Origin: an uncultured Granulosicoccus sp.
GTDB taxonomy: Bacteria; Pseudomonadota; Gammaproteobacteria; Granulosicoccales; Granulosicoccaceae
DNA length: 64,000 nucleotides
Direction of reading: 5' to 3'
NCBI GenBank assembly: GCA_947495035.1
Contig: CANLXI010000001.1
Span: 310,001-374,000 of the forward strand
Shown here: positions 17,636 to 25,134 of the stretch, piece by piece
Numbering within the stretch: position 1 is the stretch's first letter
How the letters are laid out: every line of letters begins with the position of its first letter
Made by a program: the position numbers and the translations under genes
Notes under the pieces: model-generated
What the model saw: only the letters and a program-made list of their open reading frames with translations
The model's database searches: none
Told to the model about the DNA's origin: nothing

Positions 17636-18724
17636 ATGAACGCTATCCTGCGAAGCCTGTTGACCGTTGTCGGAGTGCCTACGCTCCTGGCCATCGTGTA
17701 CTTCGGTTTCATCGCCTCCGATGTCTATGTGTCGGAAGCTCGGTTCGCCATCACCTCGGCCAAGGGGACCGGGGGAGCAACCGGGCTTGAAGCCATCATC
17801 AGTACGCCGATCGTCTCATCGGGCGGCAAGGAAGGTCTGGTTGTCACCGATTACACGCACTCGCAGGACATGATGCTGAAGGTGCAGAAGGAACTGGATA
17901 TTCGCTCGCATTTCAGCGATTCGTCCATTGATGCATTGTCCCGATTGTCAGACGATGCCACGCTGGAGGAGATGCTCGACTATTTCCGTCGACATGTGCA
18001 TGTCATGCGTGATTCCCAGAGCGATGTCATTACCTTGACAACCCGCGCCTATGATCCCGAGATGGCAAGAGAGATTGCCGAGCTGGTCATCGGTCTGAGT
18101 GAGCAGTTGGTCAATGACATGTCCAGTCGCATTGAGGAGGATGCGCTCAAGACCGCACGCGATGAAGTGGCCCTGGCAGAAGAGAAGGTCAAGCAGGCCA
18201 GCGCATCAGTCGCCGCTTTTCGGCGCAACAGTTCATCACTCAATCCGGCCGCCGAATCCAGTGCCTTGCTGGGTATCGTGTCCGGTCTGGAAACTCGTCT
18301 GATCGAGGCCCGGACCCTGCTCAGCGAGAAGTCGGCCTATATGCGCGATGACTCACCGGATGTCATCAGCCTGAAGAACAAGATCCGTGCACTGTCCCGA
18401 CAGATGGCGCTGGAGAAAGGGCGCCTGGCAGGCGAGAGTGATTTCGAAATGGGTGGCCTGATCGAAACCTATCAACCGCTGATTCTCGATCAGGAACTGG
18501 CCCGGCAGCAATACGCATCCGCCCTGAGTTCCCTGGAGCTGGCAAGGATCGAGGCTCAGCGCAAGAAGCAGTATCTGGTGACTTTCATCCAACCGAGCCT
18601 GCCCGATGAGGCGGTGGAGCCGCATCGTCTCAATCGCATTCTGACGGTCATGATCTTCTCGTTTCTCGCCTATCTGCTCGGTGGATTGTTGTGGTCGGCC
18701 CTGAAGGACCATATCGGTCGATAG
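17636..18724 (+). CDS. kpsE: Capsule export inner-membrane protein (PCP-3 family)
   Basis: The product has 362 residues with the KpsE layout: an N-terminal membrane segment (about residues 5-28), a long periplasmic coiled coil (roughly 150-310, with EEKVKQASASVAAFRRN and LEKGRLAGESDFEM) and a C-terminal membrane segment (about 335-355). SDVYVSEARFAI just after the first span is the family signature. It links the ABC transporter to the outer-membrane side through KpsD. It starts 6 bases after kpsT. Confidence 0.93.
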   Translation: MNAILRSLLTVVGVPTLLAIVYFGFIASDVYVSEARFAITSAKGTGGATGLEAIISTPIVSSGGKEGLVVTDYTHSQDMMLKVQKELDIRSHFSDSSIDALSRLSDDATLEEMLDYFRRHVHVMRDSQSDVITLTTRAYDPEMAREIAELVIGLSEQLVNDMSSRIEEDALKTARDEVALAEEKVKQASASVAAFRRNSSSLNPAAESSALLGIVSGLETRLIEARTLLSEKSAYMRDDSPDVISLKNKIRALSRQMALEKGRLAGESDFEMGGLIETYQPLILDQELARQQYASALSSLELARIEAQRKKQYLVTFIQPSLPDEAVEPHRLNRILTVMIFSFLAYLLGGLLWSALKDHIGR

Positions 18725-18881
18725 ATCCTGGTCTCTGCATGACTTGCCAGGGCCTTGTGAGCCACGGCTCGTATCCGGTGTTGTCGTTTACCGGCATGCA
18801 TATTGCGAAACAGAACACATTGAGGATTCAGGGGCGATCGCAGCACCCTGAACGAAACCAATCGATGCCCAAGGCGTATAC

Positions 18882-20540
18882 GTGAACAGACTCCATAAAC
18901 TCTCTGCACTTTTCCTGTTGCTGTCGATGCTGCAGGTGTCCAACTCGCAGGCGCAGTCACTGGATGCCGCCGGCACTCAGGTGGAGCAGGCGGACCTGTC
19001 GGCAGTCGGACTGCTCAACGAACAGCAACATCAGAATGCCTTGCTGAGTCATGATCTTCCGGCACCGTTCGGTAGCAATCTGTTTACCGGCGGATTCAGC
19101 GATAGTCGGGAAGACGGTCTCAACCCCGGTTATGTGATTCAGCCCGGTGACCGGGTCAGTGTCAGGATCTGGGGAGCCATCGAGTTCAATGAAAGTCTGG
19201 AGGTGGATCCTCGTGGCAACATCTTCCTGCCATCGGTCGGACCCATCATGGTTGGTGGAGTCAAGAACAAGGATCTGAACGCGCGCGTCTCGCAGGCGGT
19301 GGGCACGGTGTTCATCGACAACGTCAAGGTCTACACCAGTCTGGACAGTTCTCAGCCAGTCGCCGTATTTGTCACCGGTAATGTCATCGCGCCCGGACGC
19401 TATGCCGGCATACCGTCCAATTCGATTCTGTACTACATCGACAAGGCAGGGGGAATCGATCCCGACAAGGGGAGCTATAGAAAGATCGAACTGTTGCGCG
19501 CCGGCCGGGTGATCGAGAAAGTCGATCTGTATCGCTTCATCCGTGATGGCAAGCTGGCAAATGTACAGTTTCAGGATGGCGATACGATTCTGATCAAGGA
19601 GCGGGGAGATGCCGTGTCGGTGTCCGGCGATGTCGTGGATACCGCCCTGTTCGAGATGGTCGGTAAACAGGCCAGCGGTCAGGAAGTCATGAACATGGCT
19701 CGCTTGCTGCCCGGCGTCAGCTATGCCGGTATTTCGGGAATACGCAATAACAAGCCGTACTCTGCCTATATGCCGATTGCCGAGTTCAAGAACGTCACCG
19801 TATCGGACGGGGATCTCATCAGTTTTCGGGCAGACCAGCATGATAGCGTCATCGTCGTGGATGTCGAAGGTTCGCATATGGGGCCTTCCCGATTCGCCGT
19901 TCCTCGCAACACGCATCTGCAGGAGTTGCTTGACTTCATCGAGGTGGATCCACAGTTGACCGACTTGAAGGCCATCTCGTTGAAGCGTCAGAGCGTTGCC
20001 ATGAGACAGAAGGAAGCGCTGCAGGAAAGCCTGAAACGTCTGGAGGCCAGATACCTGACTGCCTCGTCGCAAACCGATGAGGAATCTGCAATACGAGCCC
20101 AGGAGGCGCAATTGATCAGCCAGTTCGTGATGAACGCGCGACAGGCTGAACCCAGTGGTCGCATGGTCGTTGCCCGAAAGGGGAAAATTGCGAACATCCT
20201 GCTACAGTCCGGGGACACCATTACCATTCCCGGTGTGTCGGATTCGGTATTGCTCAGTGGCGAAGTGCTCGTTTCGCAGGCCATACTGTTCGAAAAGGGA
20301 CTGCGGGCGCTGGACTACATCAACCGATCCGGTGGTTTCAGTCAACAGGCACTGACGAATCGTCTGGTCGTGTTGCACGCCAATGGGGAAGTGAGTAGTG
20401 GCAAGAACCCGGTCATTCTGGCAGGCGACGAGATCATCGTGCTGCCCAAGGTGCCGGTGAAGAACCTGCAACTCGCGTCAACCATCGTTGACATTCTCTA
20501 CAAGATTGCCATTGCAGCTTCGGTTGCAGTACAACTATAG
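18882..20540 (+). CDS. kpsD: Capsule export outer-membrane/periplasmic OPX protein
   Basis: The product has 552 residues, the size of KpsD. A signal peptide (NRLHKLSALFLLLSMLQVSN, then SQAQS) has no lipobox, as in E. coli KpsD. The polysaccharide export domain begins at GYVIQPGDRVSVRIWG and LPSVGPIMVGG (about residues 85-125). SLBB-like repeats follow (VFVTGNVIAPGRY; VSVSGDVVDTALF; VLLSGEVLVSQAI). The start is GTG with AAGG about 10 bases upstream. A 157-bp spacer separates it from kpsE. It should form the exit path across the outer membrane. Confidence 0.93.
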   Translation: MNRLHKLSALFLLLSMLQVSNSQAQSLDAAGTQVEQADLSAVGLLNEQQHQNALLSHDLPAPFGSNLFTGGFSDSREDGLNPGYVIQPGDRVSVRIWGAIEFNESLEVDPRGNIFLPSVGPIMVGGVKNKDLNARVSQAVGTVFIDNVKVYTSLDSSQPVAVFVTGNVIAPGRYAGIPSNSILYYIDKAGGIDPDKGSYRKIELLRAGRVIEKVDLYRFIRDGKLANVQFQDGDTILIKERGDAVSVSGDVVDTALFEMVGKQASGQEVMNMARLLPGVSYAGISGIRNNKPYSAYMPIAEFKNVTVSDGDLISFRADQHDSVIVVDVEGSHMGPSRFAVPRNTHLQELLDFIEVDPQLTDLKAISLKRQSVAMRQKEALQESLKRLEARYLTASSQTDEESAIRAQEAQLISQFVMNARQAEPSGRMVVARKGKIANILLQSGDTITIPGVSDSVLLSGEVLVSQAILFEKGLRALDYINRSGGFSQQALTNRLVVLHANGEVSSGKNPVILAGDEIIVLPKVPVKNLQLASTIVDILYKIAIAASVAVQL

Positions 20541-20558
20541 GTCAGGAAACAAACGCAC

Positions 20559-21239
20559 ATGAATGGCACGTCTGCGGTTTACAGTGAAGGCAAGGAGTCA
20601 GAGTACGCCATCTCGCTGTTTCAATTCTGGGACAAGGACATCCCCGAGGCTGTAGCAGAGCTGACCCGGGGCGTTGCCCAGGTGAACGCAGCTCTGAATT
20701 ATCAGCTCTTTGATGACGTCGGTGCTGCCGAATTCATCCGGGTGGAGTATGGCAGCGAGATTCTCAAACTGTACAGAAGCTGCGTGATTCCGGCCATGCG
20801 TGCCGATCTGTTCCGCTACTGCTTTCTTGCACGGTGTGGTGGTATCTACATCGATGCCGATTTTCCGGCTGTATCCAGTCTCGAACCCATGGTGCAGGCC
20901 GATTGGAAAGGTTGCCTCTATCGGCGGGAGAGAGGCCTGACCAACAGCATGATGTATTTCCGGGATGCCAGAAACCCACTGGCCGAGAAATTTCTCGAAG
21001 AAGCCCTGTATAACGTCTCGAATCGCACCTCCAACAATGTCTGGCAGGTGACCGGTCCTCATGTCCTTCAGACCGTGCACGCCGATGAGCGTTACCAGGA
21101 CCTGTTCGACGGCATTCACTACGTTGATGAAGAGGAATTTGCCCGATACTTCGAGCTGGCGCGCAGTCTGGATTACAAGAGTGATGACAAGCACTGGCTG
21201 GTGGCCCGACAGAAGGGCCTGGACATCTTTCGCGATTGA
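20559..21239 (+). CDS. Glycosyltransferase, GT32-type DXD sugar-binding family
   Basis: The product has 226 residues. VIPAMRADLFRYCFLARCGG followed by IYIDADF is the hallmark of the Gly_transf_sug/GT32 group, with DAD as the metal- and nucleotide-sugar-binding DXD motif. Later, TNSMMYFRDARNPLAEK and TGPHVLQT fit the same family. It lies 18 bases after kpsD and is the first of the serotype-specific genes. The donor sugar cannot be read from the sequence. It meets the next gene head-on over a short spacer with a 10-bp hairpin. Confidence 0.8.
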   Translation: MNGTSAVYSEGKESEYAISLFQFWDKDIPEAVAELTRGVAQVNAALNYQLFDDVGAAEFIRVEYGSEILKLYRSCVIPAMRADLFRYCFLARCGGIYIDADFPAVSSLEPMVQADWKGCLYRRERGLTNSMMYFRDARNPLAEKFLEEALYNVSNRTSNNVWQVTGPHVLQTVHADERYQDLFDGIHYVDEEEFARYFELARSLDYKSDDKHWLVARQKGLDIFRD

Positions 21240-21314
21240 CCGGTTCTTGCCGCTGCGGATCTGCTCGGTGCCGATGTGACCCTTGGAGCAGATCTCGCTG
21301 GCTGGCGGCTTCAG

Positions 21315-21339
21315 GACTGATCGTAGCGCACGATCAGTC
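21315..21339. terminator. Hairpin between convergent capsule genes
   Basis: GACTGATCGT and ACGATCAGTC form a perfect 10-bp stem with a 5-base loop. It overlaps the stop codon of the minus-strand GT61 gene (21334-21336) and lies 75 bases after the plus-strand GT32 gene. There is no T-run on either strand; a bidirectional terminator is plausible but unproved. Confidence 0.4.
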
Positions 21340-22764
21340 GATATGCAGAAGGTCGAGCAGTTTTCTCAGACTGTCCAGTTCCACGGTGAAGTCGGACAGG
21401 CGCCGCCTGTCTGCACTGGCATGATAGCGTTCACTGCCACCAGATGAAGGCAGTTCGGCATCGGCACCGCAGTAATGCACGGCGTGTCGCAAGGCTGTCA
21501 ATTCGCTGGTAAGCCAATAGCAGGGCGCAATGTGATCACGATACAGCTCGATGATCGTGGTACCGGGTTCGCAGAAGACACAGTTGGTGAAACCCGCCCC
21601 GTGAGCACCGATCACGACAGCGGCTGCGTTGAACAGCCGTGCTTGCTGCCTGACGGCAAGACCCTCCAGGTTGACGCTGCGAAAGCCTCTTGTCTGCAGG
21701 AAAGCCACTAATGACTCTTCATTCTCGATCGAGCGACCTGTGGCGGTCTTTCTGCTGATATGGAGACGATCGTCATGAGTATTGGCTACCTTGTCGAGAA
21801 ATGCCGATTTGAGGAAAGCAGGAGTCCACGGGGCCTGAGCCTTGCCCAGCGTATTGCTGCCGAAAACCGGCAGGAAGAGCTCATCGCAATGCAGGAAAGT
21901 GTCAAGCTTGCTGAAATGCAGTCGGCTGTCATCGATGCCGAACTGCCCGAGAGTCTCCTTCTGGAATTCGTGCTGCAGGGGATTGATCAGAAAATGATCG
22001 ATGCTCTCCAGAGCAATGCCACTTTGCTGGAGCACATGCAGACGTGGCAGGATGTCATTCATCCAGTGGTAGTAGTTGCCCGAGTTCCGATTGCCCAGCA
22101 CACAGGTTCTTCCGGACAAGCACTGGGCAGGGCGGCTGTCCAATGCGCAGTGAACCACATCGGGGAGTCCTCTGGAGGCATCGGCAATCAAGTAGCCCTG
22201 CTTGTCCCAGACCGCCGTATTGAATCCGTCGAACCACAGCCTTGCATCCGGCAGTTGAAAGGTATACGCCGCAGAAGAGTTCAGTTGTGTCTGTGACAGT
22301 TCATGAATGCTTGTCTCATGCAGACTGGTCGGCGGGGAGACTGGTCGTGATTCCGCTTCATGCGCCATCAGGCAGTTCAGGTTCTTCGATTGCGTGCTGT
22401 GCAGTGTCGACAGGGACTTGTCACTGAAGTACTGATCTCTGACGGAACTCGGCAGCCTGTACCGGTGACACAGGGCAGCCTCGTCAAGTCGGTTTCTGCC
22501 ATGCAGGGATTTTCCCAGAATCTTCAAGGCTGCGCCGCTGCTGGGCATCTTCTTCAGCGTCCTGATGGCAAACTCCTCGGCGGTCTCCCATAACTGCTGG
22601 CGCAGGGCGATTTCACCGATCTCACGGTACAGGGCGTGAGCATAGTGCACATCGGCAGGTGCCTTGCGACAGCCGTCAAAGGCGCTGTCACCCAGGCGTT
22701 GCTGCTCTTCGGCTGCTGTCTTCAGCTGGTTCAGGGCCAGCAGTAATGCAGGCTTGCCTCGCAT
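21334..22764 (-). CDS. GT61-family glycosyltransferase with N-terminal TPR-like region
   Basis: The product has 476 residues. The first about 110 are helical, TPR-like (LWETAEEFAIRTLKKMP, then GKSLHGRNRLDEAALCHRYR). The catalytic part has the GT61 (DUF563) landmarks WFDGFNTAVWD, GNYYHWMNDILPRL, VIGAHGAGFTNCVFCEPGTT and IIELY. It is a paralogue of the gene just upstream on the same strand, with the same domain order and matching motifs. Its ATG overlaps that gene's stop by one base (TGATG), so the two are translationally coupled. Both run against the main direction of the capsule locus. Acceptor and donor are unknown; some GT61 members transfer xylose. Confidence 0.82.
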   Translation of the reverse strand: MRGKPALLLALNQLKTAAEEQQRLGDSAFDGCRKAPADVHYAHALYREIGEIALRQQLWETAEEFAIRTLKKMPSSGAALKILGKSLHGRNRLDEAALCHRYRLPSSVRDQYFSDKSLSTLHSTQSKNLNCLMAHEAESRPVSPPTSLHETSIHELSQTQLNSSAAYTFQLPDARLWFDGFNTAVWDKQGYLIADASRGLPDVVHCALDSRPAQCLSGRTCVLGNRNSGNYYHWMNDILPRLHVLQQSGIALESIDHFLINPLQHEFQKETLGQFGIDDSRLHFSKLDTFLHCDELFLPVFGSNTLGKAQAPWTPAFLKSAFLDKVANTHDDRLHISRKTATGRSIENEESLVAFLQTRGFRSVNLEGLAVRQQARLFNAAAVVIGAHGAGFTNCVFCEPGTTIIELYRDHIAPCYWLTSELTALRHAVHYCGADAELPSSGGSERYHASADRRRLSDFTVELDSLRKLLDLLHID

Positions 22765-24170
22765 CAGGAGGCAACCGAGTGTGTCTGCATCAATCCATCG
22801 AGATAAACCAGCAAGTCGTCGATATCCAGATCAGGGCTCTGGTTACGGCGATCGGCAAGACTGGCCACTTTGCGCAACTGATCTTTCCTGTTGGCCTGCT
22901 GGTCAGTCGACTTGTCGGCAAAGTAGGCATGATAGTCGAGTTCAGCCAGCTCAGCGAGAGCCCAGTAGCAGGGCACGACGTAGTTGTCGAAGAGTTCCAC
23001 CACGGTCGTGCCTCTCTGGCAGAATGCGATGTTGCTCAGTCCCGCACCGTGAGGGGCGACAACCAGGTTGGCGGCGGACAGTAGCCGTGCCTGTTCCGGA
23101 ACCGACATGGACTCCAGTGTGATGCTGCGAATTCCTCGCTGTTGCAGTTCGCTGATCAGTCTCTCTTCCTGCAGGGGGGATCGTATACCTCGGGCCGCGC
23201 GAGAAATGTACAGCTTGAGCCTGTTGCCAGGCGCTGCGGCATTGATGAATGCCGATTTCAGCCACTGTGGTACCCACTGCGCCATGCCCAGTCCGAGACC
23301 ATTGTAGAAGTGATCTCCGCGGTCGTGCTTGAGAAAGGGAACCAGCAGCTTTCGACTACGGGTGAGGCCATCGCTCCAGGGAGCCAGCAACTTGTCCTCG
23401 GGGATGCCCAGGTGCTGCAAGGTATTGCGCTGGAAGTCAGAGTGACAACAAACGACAAAGTAGTCGATGCTGTCCAGAGCAATGCCCGCTTTTGCCAGCA
23501 CGGCCAGCTTCGGCAACACGTCCATCATCCAGTGATAGTAGATGGAGGAGCTTCTGGCATCCAGAAAACAGACGGTACCCTGAATAGATCGCTCAGGGCG
23601 CTGTCTTGCAATGGCCGCGATCAGGTGCGCATTGCCCTTCACATGCTCTTGCAGCAGTTTCTGTCTGCTGTCCACAACGGCTGTATTGAACCCATCGAAC
23701 CAGAATGCGCCGTTGTCCATGACGCTGACGAAGCTGCCTCGAGACTCGGTCTGCGTCACCCTGAATTCCGGACGACTGCGCGGATCGGCATTGGATGCCG
23801 GGGCCTGCAATTTGATGTGTTCGCTACGGTGAGTGGTCAGGTGCTGGCAATTTGACGCCCTGCGTGCACTGACGAAACGTGACTTGTTGCTGTCCGCATC
23901 GAAGTAACGTATTTCGGCTGATTCCGGTACGACACCGCGGCGGCAGGCTGTCGCCGCGTCGGTATCTCCCATGGCCTCATAGACTGGTGCGATGGCATGC
24001 AGTACAGGACTGGCTCCGGGCTGGAGTGAGTAGGCGCGGAAAAGGGTGGCCAGTGCCGATTCATGGTGTTGCAGTCTGGCCAGCCTGTTGCCTTCATCCA
24101 CCAGACATTTCTGAAGCTCTCTTGTTGCGCGGTCGCAGGTACCTTCGGGGTCGATACGGATAGCTGTCAT
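22764..24170 (-). CDS. GT61-family glycosyltransferase with N-terminal TPR-like region
   Basis: The product has 468 residues from the ATG at 24170, which has AGGGAG directly upstream. The frame is open to 24539, but that extension has no homology, and starting at 24170 gives a protein like its 476-residue neighbour. The N-terminal TPR-like helices (HHESALATLFRAYSLQPG; YEAMGDTDAATACRR) precede a GT61 catalytic domain: FWFDGFNTAVVD, SIYYHWMMDVLPKL, VVAPHGAGLSNIAFCQRGTT and VVELF. The pair probably arose by duplication within the locus and then diverged in specificity (inference). A role in capsule side-chain addition is likely but not shown. Confidence 0.82.
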   Translation of the reverse strand: MTAIRIDPEGTCDRATRELQKCLVDEGNRLARLQHHESALATLFRAYSLQPGASPVLHAIAPVYEAMGDTDAATACRRGVVPESAEIRYFDADSNKSRFVSARRASNCQHLTTHRSEHIKLQAPASNADPRSRPEFRVTQTESRGSFVSVMDNGAFWFDGFNTAVVDSRQKLLQEHVKGNAHLIAAIARQRPERSIQGTVCFLDARSSSIYYHWMMDVLPKLAVLAKAGIALDSIDYFVVCCHSDFQRNTLQHLGIPEDKLLAPWSDGLTRSRKLLVPFLKHDRGDHFYNGLGLGMAQWVPQWLKSAFINAAAPGNRLKLYISRAARGIRSPLQEERLISELQQRGIRSITLESMSVPEQARLLSAANLVVAPHGAGLSNIAFCQRGTTVVELFDNYVVPCYWALAELAELDYHAYFADKSTDQQANRKDQLRKVASLADRRNQSPDLDIDDLLVYLDGLMQTHSVAS

Positions 24171-24414
24171 GGCTCCCTGGCCAGTGATGAACCTTGTTGC
24201 TGATTTACCTACACAAGGCATGCCAGCGAGGAGCGCAAGGCCGATCCGGTGGCACGCTCCATGCAGAAACACATCAATGAATCCCGGTGGCTCGACAGGA
24301 CCAGAGCGCAAGCCGGTGACTTCGGTTTCCTTGGCAAACACGGGACAGTACCATGATTTCCAGCAGGTATTCAGAGAGTCTACATGGTGGCATTGACCTG
24401 GCAGGTAGCTTCCG

Positions 24415-25023
24415 ATGAGATTGCTATTCCTGTTGCAGAAAGAGGCCTGGTTCGTCGAGCACCAGCAAGCCTGGTATCGCCTTGAGGACATGAACGAGGT
24501 TGGCCTTGCTCTGAGTGGACTTGCACTGAACATGGTCAACCAGCATGAGCTGATAGAGCAGCCTCATCAGGCAGGTACGGCCAGGGTGACTCAGGCGGAT
24601 GATCGCCGCTTGTCGGTTCAGTTGAGCAGTCCCGATCATCAGATCATTGCCACTGTTGACGTCGTACTTGATGAGAATACGCTGCTCAATGTCGACTGGA
24701 ACACCAAGCCGTACAGAGATGGCTGGGTGAGTTCCGATGCCACGATAACCCTGGACAATGTGGGGGCCATGTATCTGGATGCCTATCTGCCGGCACGCAG
24801 CGACTCTGACGGCAAGATGTTGACCATTTCGAATCAGGTTACCGGCAACAGCCTGGAGGTGTGGGTAGCGCGAGATCAGAAGACGCGTATTCCACTGGTT
24901 CAGAATGGTAGCAAGGGCAAGGTCAGTCTGAACCTGCATTGTGAGCCCGAACTTATCGATCAGACCACGGATCCACGACAGCTGGGCTTTGTCATGATCT
25001 CCGAAGAGGCGTCACCCGTCTGA
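24415..25023 (+). CDS. Unrecognised protein in the capsule locus
   Basis: The product has 202 residues, and I do not recognise the family. The ATG at 24415 has AGGT about 9 bases upstream. No signal peptide or membrane segment is evident, although the first 15 residues are hydrophobic (LLFLLQKEAWFV). The body reads as alternating beta strands (QIIATVDVVLDENTLLNVDW; KMLTISNQVTGNSLEVWVAR), ending in DPRQLGFVMISEE. Similar endings occur in small beta domains attached to some glycosyltransferases, but that is a weak resemblance. It returns to the plus strand after the GT61 pair and precedes a large glycosyltransferase gene by 111 bases. Confidence 0.6.
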   Translation: MRLLFLLQKEAWFVEHQQAWYRLEDMNEVGLALSGLALNMVNQHELIEQPHQAGTARVTQADDRRLSVQLSSPDHQIIATVDVVLDENTLLNVDWNTKPYRDGWVSSDATITLDNVGAMYLDAYLPARSDSDGKMLTISNQVTGNSLEVWVARDQKTRIPLVQNGSKGKVSLNLHCEPELIDQTTDPRQLGFVMISEEASPV

Positions 25024-25134
25024 TCTCGACAGTCACCGTCTGCCGGTGCTCGAGGGCAAGCCGTCAGTCACTGGCCGCTGTCGCTGCGTTGCAACGCATG
25101 CAAACCCTATACAGAAAACAAGGATCGAAAGTCA

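Noticed and set aside
24171..24539. Longer N-terminus for the second GT61 gene
   Set aside because: The extra residues have no homology, cover the start of the opposite-strand gene at 24415, and the ATG at 24170 has a good ribosome site.
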